Shown here piece by piece: positions 46,992 through 58,156 of a DNA stretch of 64,000 nt (its first letter is position 1; the number at the start of each line of letters is the position of its first letter). The notes under the pieces are model-generated. The model was not told the DNA's origin. It did no database searches and saw only the letters and a program-made list of their open reading frames with translations. The stretch spans positions 310,001-374,000 of the forward strand of contig JAFCMP010000536.1 in the NCBI GenBank assembly GCA_017506865.1, given 5' to 3'. The position numbers and the translations under genes are program-made. The stretch is from Tribonema minus. Its lineage: Eukaryota; Sar; Xanthophyceae; Tribonematales; Tribonemataceae.

Positions 46992-47547
46992 ACTCGGTAC
47001 CGCACTGCCCCACGGCCTCCCCCTACGTGGCAGCCACCAACACGCACTGCGCAAACATATCAGCACACTATGCTCGATTCTCTTCCCACGTGCCCCCCCC
47101 CCCCCCCCCCCCCTTTGCCCCACCCTTCAACTGCAGTGCCCCGCGGCCTCCCGCTACGTGGCGGCCACCAACATGTGCGCCCCTCCCGCGTGCGGCGCGT
47201 ACCTCGCGTACGCCACCGCGGACGACGGCACGCGCTGCGCGCTCGCGCCCGCCTTCGTCGCCGTCCTCTGGACCCTGTGCGTGCTATTCGTGACGCTGGA
47301 CCTCGCGGCGGTGCTCATCGCGCGCTACCTCGGCGTCACGGCGCTCGCGCTGCGCGGCGCGCGCCCGCACGGCTGGTCGTACCGCGCCGGCCAGGCGCTC
47401 ATGGGCGCGCTGGAGGAGGCGTGGCGCGTGCTCACGTCGCTGGCGCGGCGCGGCGGCGGCGCCGTGGCGGCGGCGGCGGGCGGCGGCGGCGGTGCGGCGG
47501 CGCCGGCGCAGGCTGCGGCGCCGCCGCACCAGGACCACGTTGATTGA
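42858..47547 (+). CDS. Membrane-anchored pepsin-like (A1) aspartic protease
   Basis: Predicted secretory-pathway or cell-surface aspartic endopeptidase. Exons 42858-43032, 43233-43427, 43944-44219, 45423-46282 and 47137-47547 join in frame to 638 aa. Residues 1-21 are a signal peptide (MRICFALWALWASCPARCLA). The first catalytic motif DTGTSPVVL (Asp57) is split by intron 1, in DTG. The second is AVLDTGASCLTLP (Asp266). The C-lobe strand motif VEVVLGTLAVRGLYTVVD follows after a ~140-residue Ala/Gly/Arg-rich insertion between the lobe halves, which is unusual. The last exon has a CxxxC-rich segment and one transmembrane helix at about residues 540-565 (FVAVLWTLCVLFVTLDLAAV), giving a type-I topology like BACE-type enzymes. 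The C-terminal tail is Ala/Gly-rich and ends HQDHVD. This 3' end is triplicated downstream, and introns 3 and 4 carry dense ghosts. Confidence 0.88.
43676..43910 (+). repeat. ~30-bp minisatellite in protease intron 2
   Basis: About seven to eight units of GCACCGCACTTCACGCATGA plus ATTCACCCAC, 28-34 bp each, with drift in the last third. The array lies ~35 bp before the acceptor at 43942-43943. Confidence 0.85.
44255..44915. repeat. Exon-edge ghosts of protease exon 3, direct and inverted
   Basis: The exon 3 end (GACTTCAACGCGCCGCCCGC, then GGAGAGCTACCTCAGCCTCGG) and donor GTGAGT recur directly at about 44265, 44385, 44495, 44753 and 44850. They recur inverted at about 44520-44640 and 44700-44752. 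The inverted and direct copies meet at 44752/44753 in a near-perfect ~40-bp palindrome (GCGGGCGGC|GCCGCCCGC). A TTCAACGCGCGTTGAA palindrome at 44505-44520 marks another turn-around. Donor sequence is kept in most copies. Confidence 0.9.
46327..46560 (+). repeat. Exon-edge ghosts: donor end of protease exon 4, two copies
   Basis: The exon end (GGGCGCGTGGGGCTGGCTAG..GCGGTGCTGCAG|GTGAG, 46213-46287) recurs at 46327-46417 with an almost intact junction, and at 46497-46562 without it. Confidence 0.9.
46985..47060 (+). repeat. Exon-edge ghost: acceptor side of protease exon 5
   Basis: The exon 5 start (TGCCCCGCGGCCTCCCGCTA..GCCACCAACATGTGCG, 47137-47180) is echoed at about 47004-47050 (TGCCCCACGGCCTCCCCCTA). 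Both copies are preceded by a C-run of about 20. Confidence 0.85.
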
Positions 47548-47760
47548 GGGAGACGGCGTGGCGACGGCGGCGGTGCGGCGGCGGCGGCGCGGCGGCGGCG
47601 GTGGCGCATGCTGCGGCGCCGCCGCACCAGGACCACGTCGATTGAGGGAGGCGCGGTGGCGGTGGCGGCGGGCGGCGGCGGTGGCGCGGCGGCGGCGGCG
47701 CGGCGGCAGCGGCGGCTCAACAGCGGCGTCGCCGCACCAGGACCATGTCGATTGAGGGAA
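47502..47760 (+). repeat. Triplicated 3' end of the protease gene with stop codon
   Basis: The C-terminal coding sequence CGCCGCACCAGGACCACGTT and GATTGAGGGAG (stop at 47545-47547) recurs at about 47620-47652 and 47727-47757. Each copy is preceded by a GGC/GCG-rich stretch of variable length. The same duplication process thus acts on a terminal exon with no splice donor. Confidence 0.88.
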
Positions 47761-50099
47761 CTGCAGCAGCAGCGGGGTGTTGAAGCTTTTGCTGGCAATA
47801 TGCAGCGGTCGCAGGCGGCGGCGGTATCGTTGCAGGCACGAGCTGCGCCGCGCCAGATTCGATGCGCTGCGGGCACTGCAGGCCATGTGCTTCAAAGTCA
47901 GGCATTGCTGGTGTCAAGAAGCGGCGGCAACAGGGCAGCAACAGCAACGGCGGCGGCAGCGGCGGGGGTTGGGCAGGAAGCGGGCTCAGCTTTGCCGCAA
48001 GGATGCGCATTGGCGGCACTGGGCCTTGGGCCGTGTAGCCATGCTTGGTGCGTGGATGATCGGCTGCATGCGGCGCTGGTGTACGCGCAGCCGAGCAGCA
48101 CGTCAGAGGCTGCCACACGCTTACGCAGTGGCCGGCTTTAGGTTTGCGTAGCCCTACCCCTAGGACGCAATGGCCTTGCGACGGCAGCGCCACCATGCAT
48201 CATCGCTGCAGCGCTGCTCAGTAAGCACTGCCACAGCATTCCGCGTCACTGTTGTGGCATGGCGCTGCGACGGCATCGCCACGTGCGCGGTGCAGTGATG
48301 ATGCGTGAGGGCAGCGGCACCTGAGCAGCGGTGGCGTTGCACGTGTCATACAGTGCCGGCCGCGTTCGAAGCAGCTACCCAAGCAGTGATATGCACATCA
48401 GCATGAGCAGTGCGACTGCGAGTCAGCGTTGCGGTGCGCTACCTGGGGTTGGCAGGAACTCAGGCAGCGGGGGTTGGGCGAAATGCATGCTGCGCCGCCG
48501 GTGCACACAGGCTAGGTCACCATGACGAATGCTTTCAGCTTTTGCCCGTTGTGCAGGCTGAGTTGAGCACTGCCATGAGGTGCAACCGCGCTGCTGCGGC
48601 CCAGTCTAGTCGCATCTACATTTCAGCAGCGTCTTGCTGGGTGAGCAGGGCTGCGCTGCACGCGCGCAGCTCGACCCTTTCGTAGTGGCCCAATCATATT
48701 GCAGCCTGGGCTGTACTGGTGCTTGCCCGGCAGTGTTGCTTTGGTAGACCACAAGATGCTGGCGCATAGTATGTGTCAAGGCTGGCTACCAAGCAATAAA
48801 TCCACAACACAGGCGTTTGTCACAGTTGTGATTGCTGTATTCCTTCTGTTGCATTGAAGCGGAATGAGGTGTGCACAAGCAATGGTCCATACCTGCTGCC
48901 TGCTTCCGGCTTCATGTTAAAAGCCTGATCCACTGCCTACTTGTTTCTTGATTTATAAGCAATCATCCATTGATGATGACGCATGATGATGATGCTCAGA
49001 GGACGTTGCTCATTGCATCCTCATAGGTGGGGCTGAGCATCGAGCACACTAAGCTGAAGCTTTTGACCTTGTTGTTGGCTTCCGTTGTACTCATCTTACC
49101 GGCTGCCATAGTGATAGCAACACATGGCTTACATTGAGTGCTGCTTCCTCAGCGCATTCAGCAATCAACAGACGCCAGGCCTGCTGGTCAGGCTCTTGTG
49201 TACACAATTATGCGAAAGCGTGGGGCGGACACATGTGGACATGCTGGCATCAAAATCATCTGGTGGTCAGCGGGGGGGGGGAAGGTACATGGCAGAGTAT
49301 ACACATCTACCCATGGCAGCATGACATGCGCTTGGAAAAAACCAGCAGAGCATACACGCAGCGCAAAGGAGGGGATAACAAGAGCGCAACAGTTGGACGT
49401 CTGTTGGATCGCACAAGTATATTATGCACACCGCCGTCGTCTTGTGACAGCGCACATACGGTGACGCACAGCGACGTGTGCACCTGTCGCATGAAGCAGC
49501 GCTGCTACTCATGTATGAACCGTACTCAACATGGAGAAACAACCGTCAGCCAGGGGGCGCAATCAACGAAGCCAACTACTTGCAACAAAGACAACTCGGA
49601 CGTAGGCGATGCCTGAATATGGCCTCACAGCAAATCATTCATTCAATACGCGTACGCTGATGGACAAACGCGAACGCGAATCGCGGCAGTCCGGTCGTGA
49701 CGACCATGCGCCAGCGGCAGACGGGCCTTCGGATAGAAGGGGGCGCAAAAACCCCTGGGCGCCTACAAACCATTACTAGAAGGGTTTTGGAAAGGGCGGG
49801 AGGCTGGGAAGCAGTGCTCAGTATTACTGCCAGCGCACGCTCTGCCCGAAGGCATTCGCACAGGCGTGGCAGCAGATGGAGGTAAACAGGCGGCGCAGCT
49901 CGTGACAGCGCTCAACCTGCCTGCAAACTCGCGCGTTGTCGTGCTATGGCGCACCTGCGTGCGCCAATCCCCCCGAACTGGGGCCAGAGCAGGGCACAGA
50001 CGGATATCATGGCGCATCGACGCGTGGCGGATGCTCAGCTCTGCTACTGGGTAGGTACGTACGTATGCTGAGTCGAGGATGCGGAGAGTGTGCGGATGC
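47761..50099. other. Convergent intergenic region, protease to unknown gene
   Basis: No exon is supported over about 2.3 kb. The sequence is of mixed composition, with remnants of the GC-rich protease tail up to about 48160. Short ORFs at 49124-49660 and 49763-50389 lack motifs. Both flanking genes end here. Confidence 0.45.
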
Positions 50100-53000
50100 T
50101 CAGTTGCTGACAGTGGACTCGGGAGAGCGCGAGCGCACGCGAATGTCCGCGCCAGGGGACTTGCTGCGGCTTCGGGGCTGCCTCTCGTTGGCGATAGAAG
50201 ATGGCGAAAGGAGGAGCACGTCGAGGTCCTGTGCAAGTGGGTGGAGGGGAGGATGAGAGGGATGGGGGTGGGGGGGGGGTGAGGACGAGGGGGGGGGGGG
50301 TGTGTGTGATATATGTTGGTTGCGTGACTGGCTGCAGTTGCTTGCCTGCATTGAGAAATGTCAACGATGGGGATGGAACTTGGGCACACATTGCTGCATT
50401 GTCAATTGTGTTCCTTGTCAAGCGACTCGAAGGAGGCGGTGCCGTATGTCAGTACATCAAGGTGTTACGGTCGCATCTACATGGCGCCACGCACTGACAA
50501 AACGCTCATGCATCTCAGCACAGGTGCGCCCATCTTCTCTCCTCCAAACGCACCGACCTAAGCAGTACCCCATACTAGAAGCAGCGCTCGCTCATACACA
50601 ACGCACACGTCCGCGCTTCACTTTGACAGCAGCGAGGCACCCTCTCTCACTTCAGCACGAGGGGGCCTGCAGACCGGAACGCGCGGCGCCACCGTGCGTC
50701 GCACGCGCTCTTGGGCGAGCGCTGCTGCCTTCTGCTCGAGTTCGACACCCTTGTGCTTCTTGGGGCGGTTAGGGTCAAATAGCGCACCGACGGCGTTGAA
50801 CGCGTCGCCGGTGGCTTTGAGCGCGTCGCCGCACCCCTTGAAGACTCCAGTTTCAACGGAGAACGGAAGGGGGGAGGAGGGTATGTTAGGGGGGGGGGGG
50901 GGGGGGGGGGTATGTAGGGGAGGGGGGGGAGGGGGAGTAGAGGTGGGGCAGGGGCAGGCAGGGTATGTCACGTCGGCAAGCTGAGCACTGACACTGACCG
51001 ACGCTGCGCAACGGCGAGCACTGCTCAACTGTTGACATACTTCGAAATATTGAAGATAAAAACCTGTCAGATACAGATACAGTAGCAGCACGTCACTACC
51101 TCCGGGCATTCTACTCTGGCGCACTGCGGCGCCTGCAGACAGATGCTCTGGTGGAGAAGCGCAGGTGTGCTAGTATGAATTCAGCTTGCACGTGCCGCAT
51201 CAGCGCTACCTGAATACCTGACAGGAGGTATGTAAGGGATTTGATACATACCTGCAACATGGCTTATCATACATACCTCTGAGGAAGTCCGCGAAGGCGT
51301 CGCCGCACATGCCACAACCGGCCATGGCCACGTCGTCGTCGTCATCGTCGTACAGGTGCTGTGAAGGACGCAGAGGACAAAAGCGCGCAAAGGGTGGGTA
51401 TGTTATGATATGCATTAGTTGGGGCACGTCGCACTGCAGCTCAGGCTCATCAGCCCTGCTTCCATACCAGAATGTCAGCAACCTAGCAATTTGTACTCGC
51501 AAACAGGAGACTGACGCACGTGATTTTACGGCACATCATGGGACAATCCAACTGCGGCACTCGCAAAGCAACTTGAGGTGGAGCTTGAAGTGGAGCGGCG
51601 GCGCTCATACAAATGGCACTCAGCTGCACTGTTGTATGGTAGGCCGCACAGCCCACCGCAGCATGGCTGCGCCGCAATGTCACACGACGGTCCTGATCGA
51701 GATGATGATGCATGCAGTGCTCAGCTCTTACCATGTGACGACGGTCGGCGGCGGCAGCGGCGGCGGCATCCTCGTCAACGACGACGGAGAACGTGAAGGC
51801 GGTGGCGGCGGCGGCGGCGCTGCTGTCGCCGTCGGCAACGGCTGCGGCGACCGCAGCGGCGGCGTCGGCGTCGGCGGCAGCGGCAGTGGCGTCCTCGTCG
51901 GCGGCAACGGAGGAAGTAAAGGCGGCGGCGGCGGCGGCGGCGCTGTCGGCGTCGGCAAAGGCTACGTCGACCGCAGTAGTGGCGTCGGTGGCGGCGGCAG
52001 CAGAGGTGGCATCCTCATCATCAGCGATGGAGGAAGTAAAGGCGGCGGTGGCGGCGCTGTCGGTGCTGTCGTCATCGGCGGCGGCGGCAGCGGAGGCGGC
52101 TTCCTCGTCAGTGGCGACGGAGGACGCAAAGGCGGCGGTGGCGGCGGCGATGTCCTCGTGGCACAGGGGACGGTCCTGGCCACGCTCGGCCGGCATGTCG
52201 ACTTGAAGTGTGGACGGCACCTTGGCTGGGGTGCTGCCGATGGCGGGGGACATCACGCCGTCATCGCTGGCCGCGACCGTGACGCTGGACGCCTCGAGGT
52301 CGTCTTGAGAGAGGCGGCGGTCCTCGACAATTTCGCTCTTCATGCTGAAAATCGGCAGCAGCTTCGCATTGTTGACGACGCTGTCAGCTGCTGCTGCTCC
52401 AGCTTCAGCATCAAGCGTCGTTGCGGCGGCCTCCACGTCGTGTGCTTGGCGCAGGTAGTAGTGGCTGTCGTGCACTATCTCGCTCGACGTCTCAAACGTA
52501 GCGCGCTGTTGCTGTGCCTGGTGCACCTGCTGCTGCTCACACACCTCTGTGCCATCGCTGCTGTGGCATAAAGCGACCAGTACTTCTGTCGTCAGGAGGC
52601 GAGGGGGGACAAGCTCGACAGGCGGCACCGGAGGCTCCTGGGTCTCGGTGAGCAGCAGTGCTTGCTGCTGTCGCTGCTGCTGGGCCGTGTCTTGCTGGTG
52701 GTGGTGGTGCTGCTGCTTCTGCTGCTGCTGCTGCTCGTCGCCGTCCTGCAGCAGCAGAGCAGGATCCTGCAGAGGCGCAGTCTCGGAAAGCTGCGTGACC
52801 ACGAGGGACTCCACCTGGACCTGCCGCTCTTGAGCTTGGGGCTCGTCGTGCTCAGGGCGCGTGGGGGCCGCGGCGATGGCGTTCTTCTGCTGCTGTGGTC
52901 CTGGGATGAGCCAGGCCACCTGCTGCACATCGGCGTGCGTGGCGTTGCGGGCATGGTGCTCTAGCTGCGCTTTCGCGCTCTGCGTAGCGCCCACTGCTGC

Positions 53001-53204
53001 ACCCACCACCACGCCGGCGGTAAGGTTGTACACGGTGCCCGCGATGAAGCGGACCCCGCGGATGGCGAACATAGTCGCCGTTGCTGTTGCTTGCTGCTGT
53101 CCTGCTGCTCTCTGCTGCTGCGGTTGCTGCTCTGTCTCGTGGGTAGTGACTGTGTGTGAGGTCGAGAGCTTGGGCTGCACGATGCAGCCCAAGCTGTCCG
53201 GCAA
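50100..53204 (-). CDS. Unknown low-complexity protein, four exons
   Basis: I recognise no family. Exons (minus order) 53204-51732, 51358-51277, 50844-50651 and 50228-50100 join in frame to 625 aa; three introns are GT-AG. A later ATG at 53070-53072 would give MFAIRGVRFIAGTVYNLTAG at the N-terminus, a more plausible start directly before a hydrophobic segment (about residues 50-75 of the long form). Then come a Gln/His-rich region and about four acidic Ala-rich repeats of ~36 residues around AAFTSSVADDEDA. The C-terminal exons carry DDDDDDVAMAGCGMCGDAFA, a charged segment with FKGCGDALKATGDAFNAVGA, and a Ser/Arg tail with SRSKSPGADIRVRSRSPES, resembling phosphorylatable SR-like motifs. Membrane or nuclear role cannot be decided. 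The acceptor at 50845 (GAG) is weak. Confidence 0.65.
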
Positions 53205-55470
53205 GCATCTCTTCGCAGATCAGCAGAGCGGTTATTTTCACCGGCTTTCCGGTGGGGATACGCTGCTGAGCAACAGATGTGTCTGGCCTAGGCGTCAAAC
53301 CTAGATCCAGCAGCACGCACCACGCACGAGCTCGGAGAGACTAGCGCCAACGACATGTCTCGCGGGGTCGCGATGATGGACACGGGGGCAAAGGAAGCAG
53401 AGAGGGGGAGTGGTGGTGGGTGTGTGTTCGCGTTCTGTGTGTGTGCCAGACCTGTGTTTCTGACATGACATGACCATGGCGAGGCAGGATTTTGATGGCG
53501 GGGGGGGGGCAGCGGCGTGTGATGCAGGCGCCCGGCCGGCGAAGCTGTTGCCAGCAGCTACATTCTAGGTGAGGCGGTCAAGCAGTGCGGAGGTGTCTCC
53601 AAATTTAGTGATACGACAGCATGCTCCATGCTACTGCTGACGTGCTAGCAGAGGATGTGCTTGCCGTGTGCCAAAGGTGGAGCGCGGGAGCGGGTAATGC
53701 ACGAAGAAGCCGCCGTGCATGTGCATGACTTCCCTACGCTTCGACGTTTAAAAGTGTCAATCCAAAGACATGGACGATGCTGCTGCACATAATGAAAGCG
53801 ATCAACAGCAGTGGATTTGATGGGACATGTGACCCCCTTGATTCGAACCTTGCAACCAACTTCAAGTGCTACTGCCGTACAGAGACGTTACACCTATCTT
53901 TGGGAGGCCTCGAGGGATGCCACAGGTGAGGCACAGTGGCATGAATCGATGCCAACAGCGGTCTGGTAAGGTTTTCACATTCTCGGCTCCTCATAGTTCT
54001 GATTTCACTTTTGCTAGACATCCATTTATTCTCCAACAATGTCAGGCTTTGATGGCAAACAGCCGGCACCAAGCCTTCGATTATGCTTATTGCTGCTGTA
54101 AATGGAACGAGGATCTGTGGCAGATGGCATTTTCAGACTGCCACCATGCAGTGATGCATCTCTAGTCCCCTGTGTAGACCCCTTGTGTGCTCAGTCAATC
54201 AGTCACAGCAGCCTTTATTTATTACAACAATGCACAGGAAGGAAAAACTAGTGTCAGGGAAAGGAAAGTCATGTTGTGAGCGCCACACATGCTATTCTTA
54301 TCGGCCTTGTCGCGTATATGCATCGCGCGGTCCTTTTTCGTACATTGATCTCCCACCAACAGAGCGTGTGCGCACAGTGCATCCTATGCTGCGGGCAGCT
54401 TCAACCCGCTGTTCCTCTCTGCATGTGTGCCACGCTGCAGTGCGGTACGCACCTGAGCAGAGAGGTCTCTTAGTTTGCTGATAGGTCATGGCAGTGCTCA
54501 GAGCATACTCGAGTACTCGAGCGAGACAATGATAGCGTGCGCGCGCCACTGCAAAGATTTGAAGCGCAAGTGGTGTCAAGTGTGACAATACGGTCATTCT
54601 TGCCATGAGGTGTGGCGCATATTCCAATTGTCCGCTCATGAAAGATGCGCGAAAGGCCTTGCGGGGATCCCACACTAATCGTGCTGCACAGGTATCTGAC
54701 AGCGGCTGCAGTTCATGATGCAGGCGGCAGTGCACAACACGATGAACACACAGGCAGCAGTGCTCTGATGATCGATGGCGTTCCTCACAGATCACGCTCG
54801 CAACTCACTTGACTTGGTCTTTCGGCTGTGGTATTGCCATTGTTCGCCAGGCCAGCAACGCAACGATGCAAGCGTATGCATACGCAGCAACAGAGGGAGG
54901 GGGGTGGACGACCATGGAAGCGCTCTCCCAATGGACATGCTGCTGAGCAATGATGGCGCTGCTGCTGAGCGTTGGCACTGTGGAGCAACGGGCACTGCGC
55001 ATACACAAGGGCGTACCTGGTGCTGCTGACGTACCAGGTAGGCAATGAAGTGCGGTTCTGAACGCTTAAAACATAGTTATGAGGTCCAGTCAAGGGGAGG
55101 TTGCGCGGCCAGCAGCAGTAAAACTGGCCTTGAGAGCCTTCACACCTAGGTCTCATAATAAAGTTCACATCCAGCAGCTTACTTTGAATGATGGCAGACC
55201 CGACGCGCTGGGGCAGCAGCACTGCGTCCTACTCACCGTCGCCAGATGTGGATGCATAAGCTGCACTGCCTGGTTTGAGTTGACAGTGCAATGAACTCTC
55301 TGCGGACAAGAAGCTGCATGTTCATCATGAAGACTAGGTATGCTCGTGTTTCGTCGACATTCTGTCATGCCTATCATCATATACATGTAGTCTGGTACTG
55401 CAGAGGAATTTGTATATATGGCGCTAGAACACGTAGCTGAGCCTCGGGGCACATTGATGTACCTCAATGA
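53205..55470. other. Upstream region with no supported gene
   Basis: This begins with the promoter of the unknown minus-strand gene. Between 53.8 and 55.1 kb a few splice-like junctions occur (for example CAG|GTGAGG at 53926 and CAG|GTAGGC at 55036), but no chain of exons in frame could be built. Confidence 0.4.
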
Positions 55471-56085
55471 AGTTGAGCACTGCCAAGTCGTGCAGCTATG
55501 CACTCGTGAACCTTAGCACCTCATATCTCAGCGCGACATACAGCATAATCATTCATGAACACATGCGCCATCAACTGGCGTTTGCGCGCCTCGATCCCAC
55601 CACCTCAACGTGATGATGGACGTCGAACGCCGTGAAGTGGGCAGATGGCAGTTCTCAGCACTTCTCACTGTTTCCCGGCACTTCTTCGTAGCCTCACATA
55701 CGCTGAAGTTTACACTTCCAGCAAGTGGTCATACTTGAAGCACTTCCACTGCGCATTAATTTACTATTTGTGCGCGCGTTGCCTTGAACGGCAACGTTGT
55801 GGGGTATGTAGCCGCAGGTCTTGGCATCGTGTGCCTGTATACATACATACCTACACCCCCTACGCACCTGACCCTACGGTCAAGTACCCAAAGAAGTTGG
55901 GTGCTGCCGGGAAGTGCAGCAATGCACTCGTGAACCCTTGCGTCTCATGTCTCAGCGCGGTGTACAGCATATCCATTCATGAACACGCTCGCCATCAAAT
56001 AATTTTGCGCACCTCGATCCCACCACCTCAACTGCAGTGGTGGGACATCGGACACCGTGAAGTATGGCAGTCCCACCATCTGCAC
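55471..56085. repeat. Direct duplication of ~175 bp, spacing ~425 bp
   Basis: Copies lie at about 55471-55650 and 55893-56080 (GCAGCWATGCACTCGTGAAC, CTCGATCCCACCACCTCAAC, CGCCGTGAAGT). On the minus strand the right-hand copy is open and reads MVGLPYFTVSDVPPLQLRWW, while the left copy has stops. It could be a real exon with a ghost, but no gene model could be completed. Confidence 0.65.
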
Positions 56086-56397
56086 GCGCTGCTTGGTAGC
56101 TTCATGTACACTGAAAGAATGTGGTTGGTATCTGAGCACTGCGTGTCAGTAAGTCTTTTGGGCGCACATCACTTTTGAACGATGGCAAATTTTCTCAGCC
56201 ACAGGTCCTGGCATTACCCGCATGGTCGCATACACATACATTGATACATACATACCTGCATACCCTGTGCACTATGTCATGCGCGCCGCATTTGCCAGGT
56301 CACCTTCTAAAGTCAAGCACTCAGCGGCGGCCAGTGGTCTCTGCCGCTCATGGCAGGGCGGAAGCATTAGTGGCAGCATCAGCGGTCAACGCATGGA

Positions 56398-56870
56398 GAT
56401 CCTGCTGGAGACGCTGCTGAGCGATGCTGGTCGTGGCGTGGAGCGCTGCTGGACATGCAGCTGAGCAATGCTGGAGGCCCTGCTGAGCAATGCTGCAGGC
56501 GCTGCTGAGCGATGCTGGACACGCTGCTGGGCGATGATGGAGGCGCTGCTGAGCATTGCTGGAGGTGCTGGTGAGCGATGCTTGCTGAGCGATGCTGGAA
56601 GCGCTGCTGACCAATGCTGGACGTTCAGCTGAGCAATGACGGAGGCGCTGCTGAGCAGTGCTGCAGACGGTGATGAGAGATGCTGAGGGTGGTGCTGAGC
56701 GATGCTGAAGGCGCTGCTGAGCAATGCCTCAGGCACTGCTTGCTGAGCGATGCTGGAAGCGCTGCTGAGCGATGCTGGATGTTCAGCTGAGCACTGCTGG
56801 CGCTGCTGAGCTATGCTGGATATGCTGAGCGATGCTGGAGGTGCTGCTGAGCGATGCGGGCGATGCACCT
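56398..56870. repeat. 22-bp minisatellite GCGCTGCTGAGCGATGCTGGAG, array 1
   Basis: About 20 diverged units, starting after a leader GCATGGAGATCCTGCTGGAG that is shared with the array at 59.4 kb. Confidence 0.85.
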
Positions 56871-57104
56871 GAGGAGCGGTGCTGGAGGCGCCGCCGAGCC
56901 CCGGTTCCTAACCCGTATTTTTTGAAGTAGTGTGCTGCGGAACGGTGCTGTGGGTGTGCAAGTTGCCCCTCGTAATGACTTTGACCTGCACGATGATGCT
57001 TATTGCAATTGACAGAGACTGCGACGTGTACTGCAATTATTGCTGGTTATGACAGCAGGGCGTGCAGCCGCGAGACGCGCTGGCGGCCCAAATGTGTTTG
57101 GCAC

Positions 57105-57540
57105 AATCCTCGTCTTTGCGGGGCACCGACTGGTTGGTGTTGCACCCTCTGACCAAGGGGGTCTACAAGGGGGTCCAGACCCCCTCGCTCTGACACTCAA
57201 GTGCTATTCACCACCACGAGCACAGACAGCCGCATGTGTACCACAACTCGGCACGCGCCGGCTATATCATCGGCAGAGAAGTCGGCGGCAGCCACAGGAC
57301 CAACGCGGTGCGGCGTTTCAGGGGAAGCTATAGGCACCAGACTGCCCGTACGAGCTCTGGAACCGTGTGAATTTCATAGTCGACGGCGAAGTAGATGAGG
57401 AATGTGAGGTCGAGTTTTCACACGCGGCTTGCCTAGGGGTTGCCCCTGTGGGGCGCAACCGTGTCATCGCTGCGTGCAAATTCGCTGGCGCGCGCCCGCC
57501 GCCGTGCCTCGATGGTCAGCACGGCAACATTCACTGGTGA
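57105..57540 (+). pseudogene. Decayed inverted copy of the 58.3-58.7 kb ORF
   Basis: Aligns with the minus strand of 58285-58660 over most of its length: GGCACCGACTGGTTG, GGCGCCGGCTATATC, CACAGGACCAACGCGGTGCG, GTAGATGAGGAATG and CGGCTTGCCTAGGGGTTGCC. The matching reading passes through several frames here with a stop, so it is broken relative to its partner. Called broken only in comparison with that partner. Confidence 0.6.
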
Positions 57541-58156
57541 CACACACTTTGACTTTTTACAGGTGTTGGTGCGGACACTTTAAGTGTCACTTGGTTCTCC
57601 CTGTATTCGCGCAAGCGGCAGCAAAAGCAGTGCTCATAAACAGGATGCACGGCGCAGCGCGAGCAGTGCCCGCTTGGCCATGTTGAAGTTGCGTGTAGGT
57701 GGGACGGAAGCGTGCGTGCCGCACTTTTGCATCGTGTTGAAGTTCCATGTAGGGACTGCTCTGACCCCTGATGCATGACTTGCATTGCAGCGTGGGACTG
57801 CGGGTGCCTGCGCGGTGTGCCCATGAACTTCAAGTTGACGCCCTGCATGTCCTCGTTGGTTACGACGCGGTGAAACTGGTAGCAGCAGACAAACAGGTGC
57901 ACCGCTCAGCGGGAGCAGCGCTCAGTGAGTCATGTTGAAGTTTCATGTAGTTCGGGGACTGCTGTGACCTCAATGCGTGATGTGCGTGATCACCAGCCCG
58001 TGACCGCAACCCGTGACCAATATGTATGAGAAACTTGAGAGTGCTTCGGTGTGCCAGCCATACGCCTGACGTTCAGCATGCCGCTGAAGCTGACGTAACA
58101 TGCAGTGCGGCTGCAGCAGCTGCTGCATTGTGTGCCCGCGGCACAGCTGTTGTACC

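Noticed and set aside
51309..52571. 420-codon glycine-rich plus-strand ORF
   Set aside because: It is the antisense shadow of the Ala/Asp repeat exon of the unknown minus-strand gene, which has consistent splice sites; the Gly/Ser text is the complement of its repeats.
55945..56139. Exon of a complete minus-strand gene joined to the ORFs at 57.8 and 58.2-58.7 kb
   Set aside because: Each block is exon-like but no set of donors and acceptors gives a continuous frame, so no joined gene is claimed.
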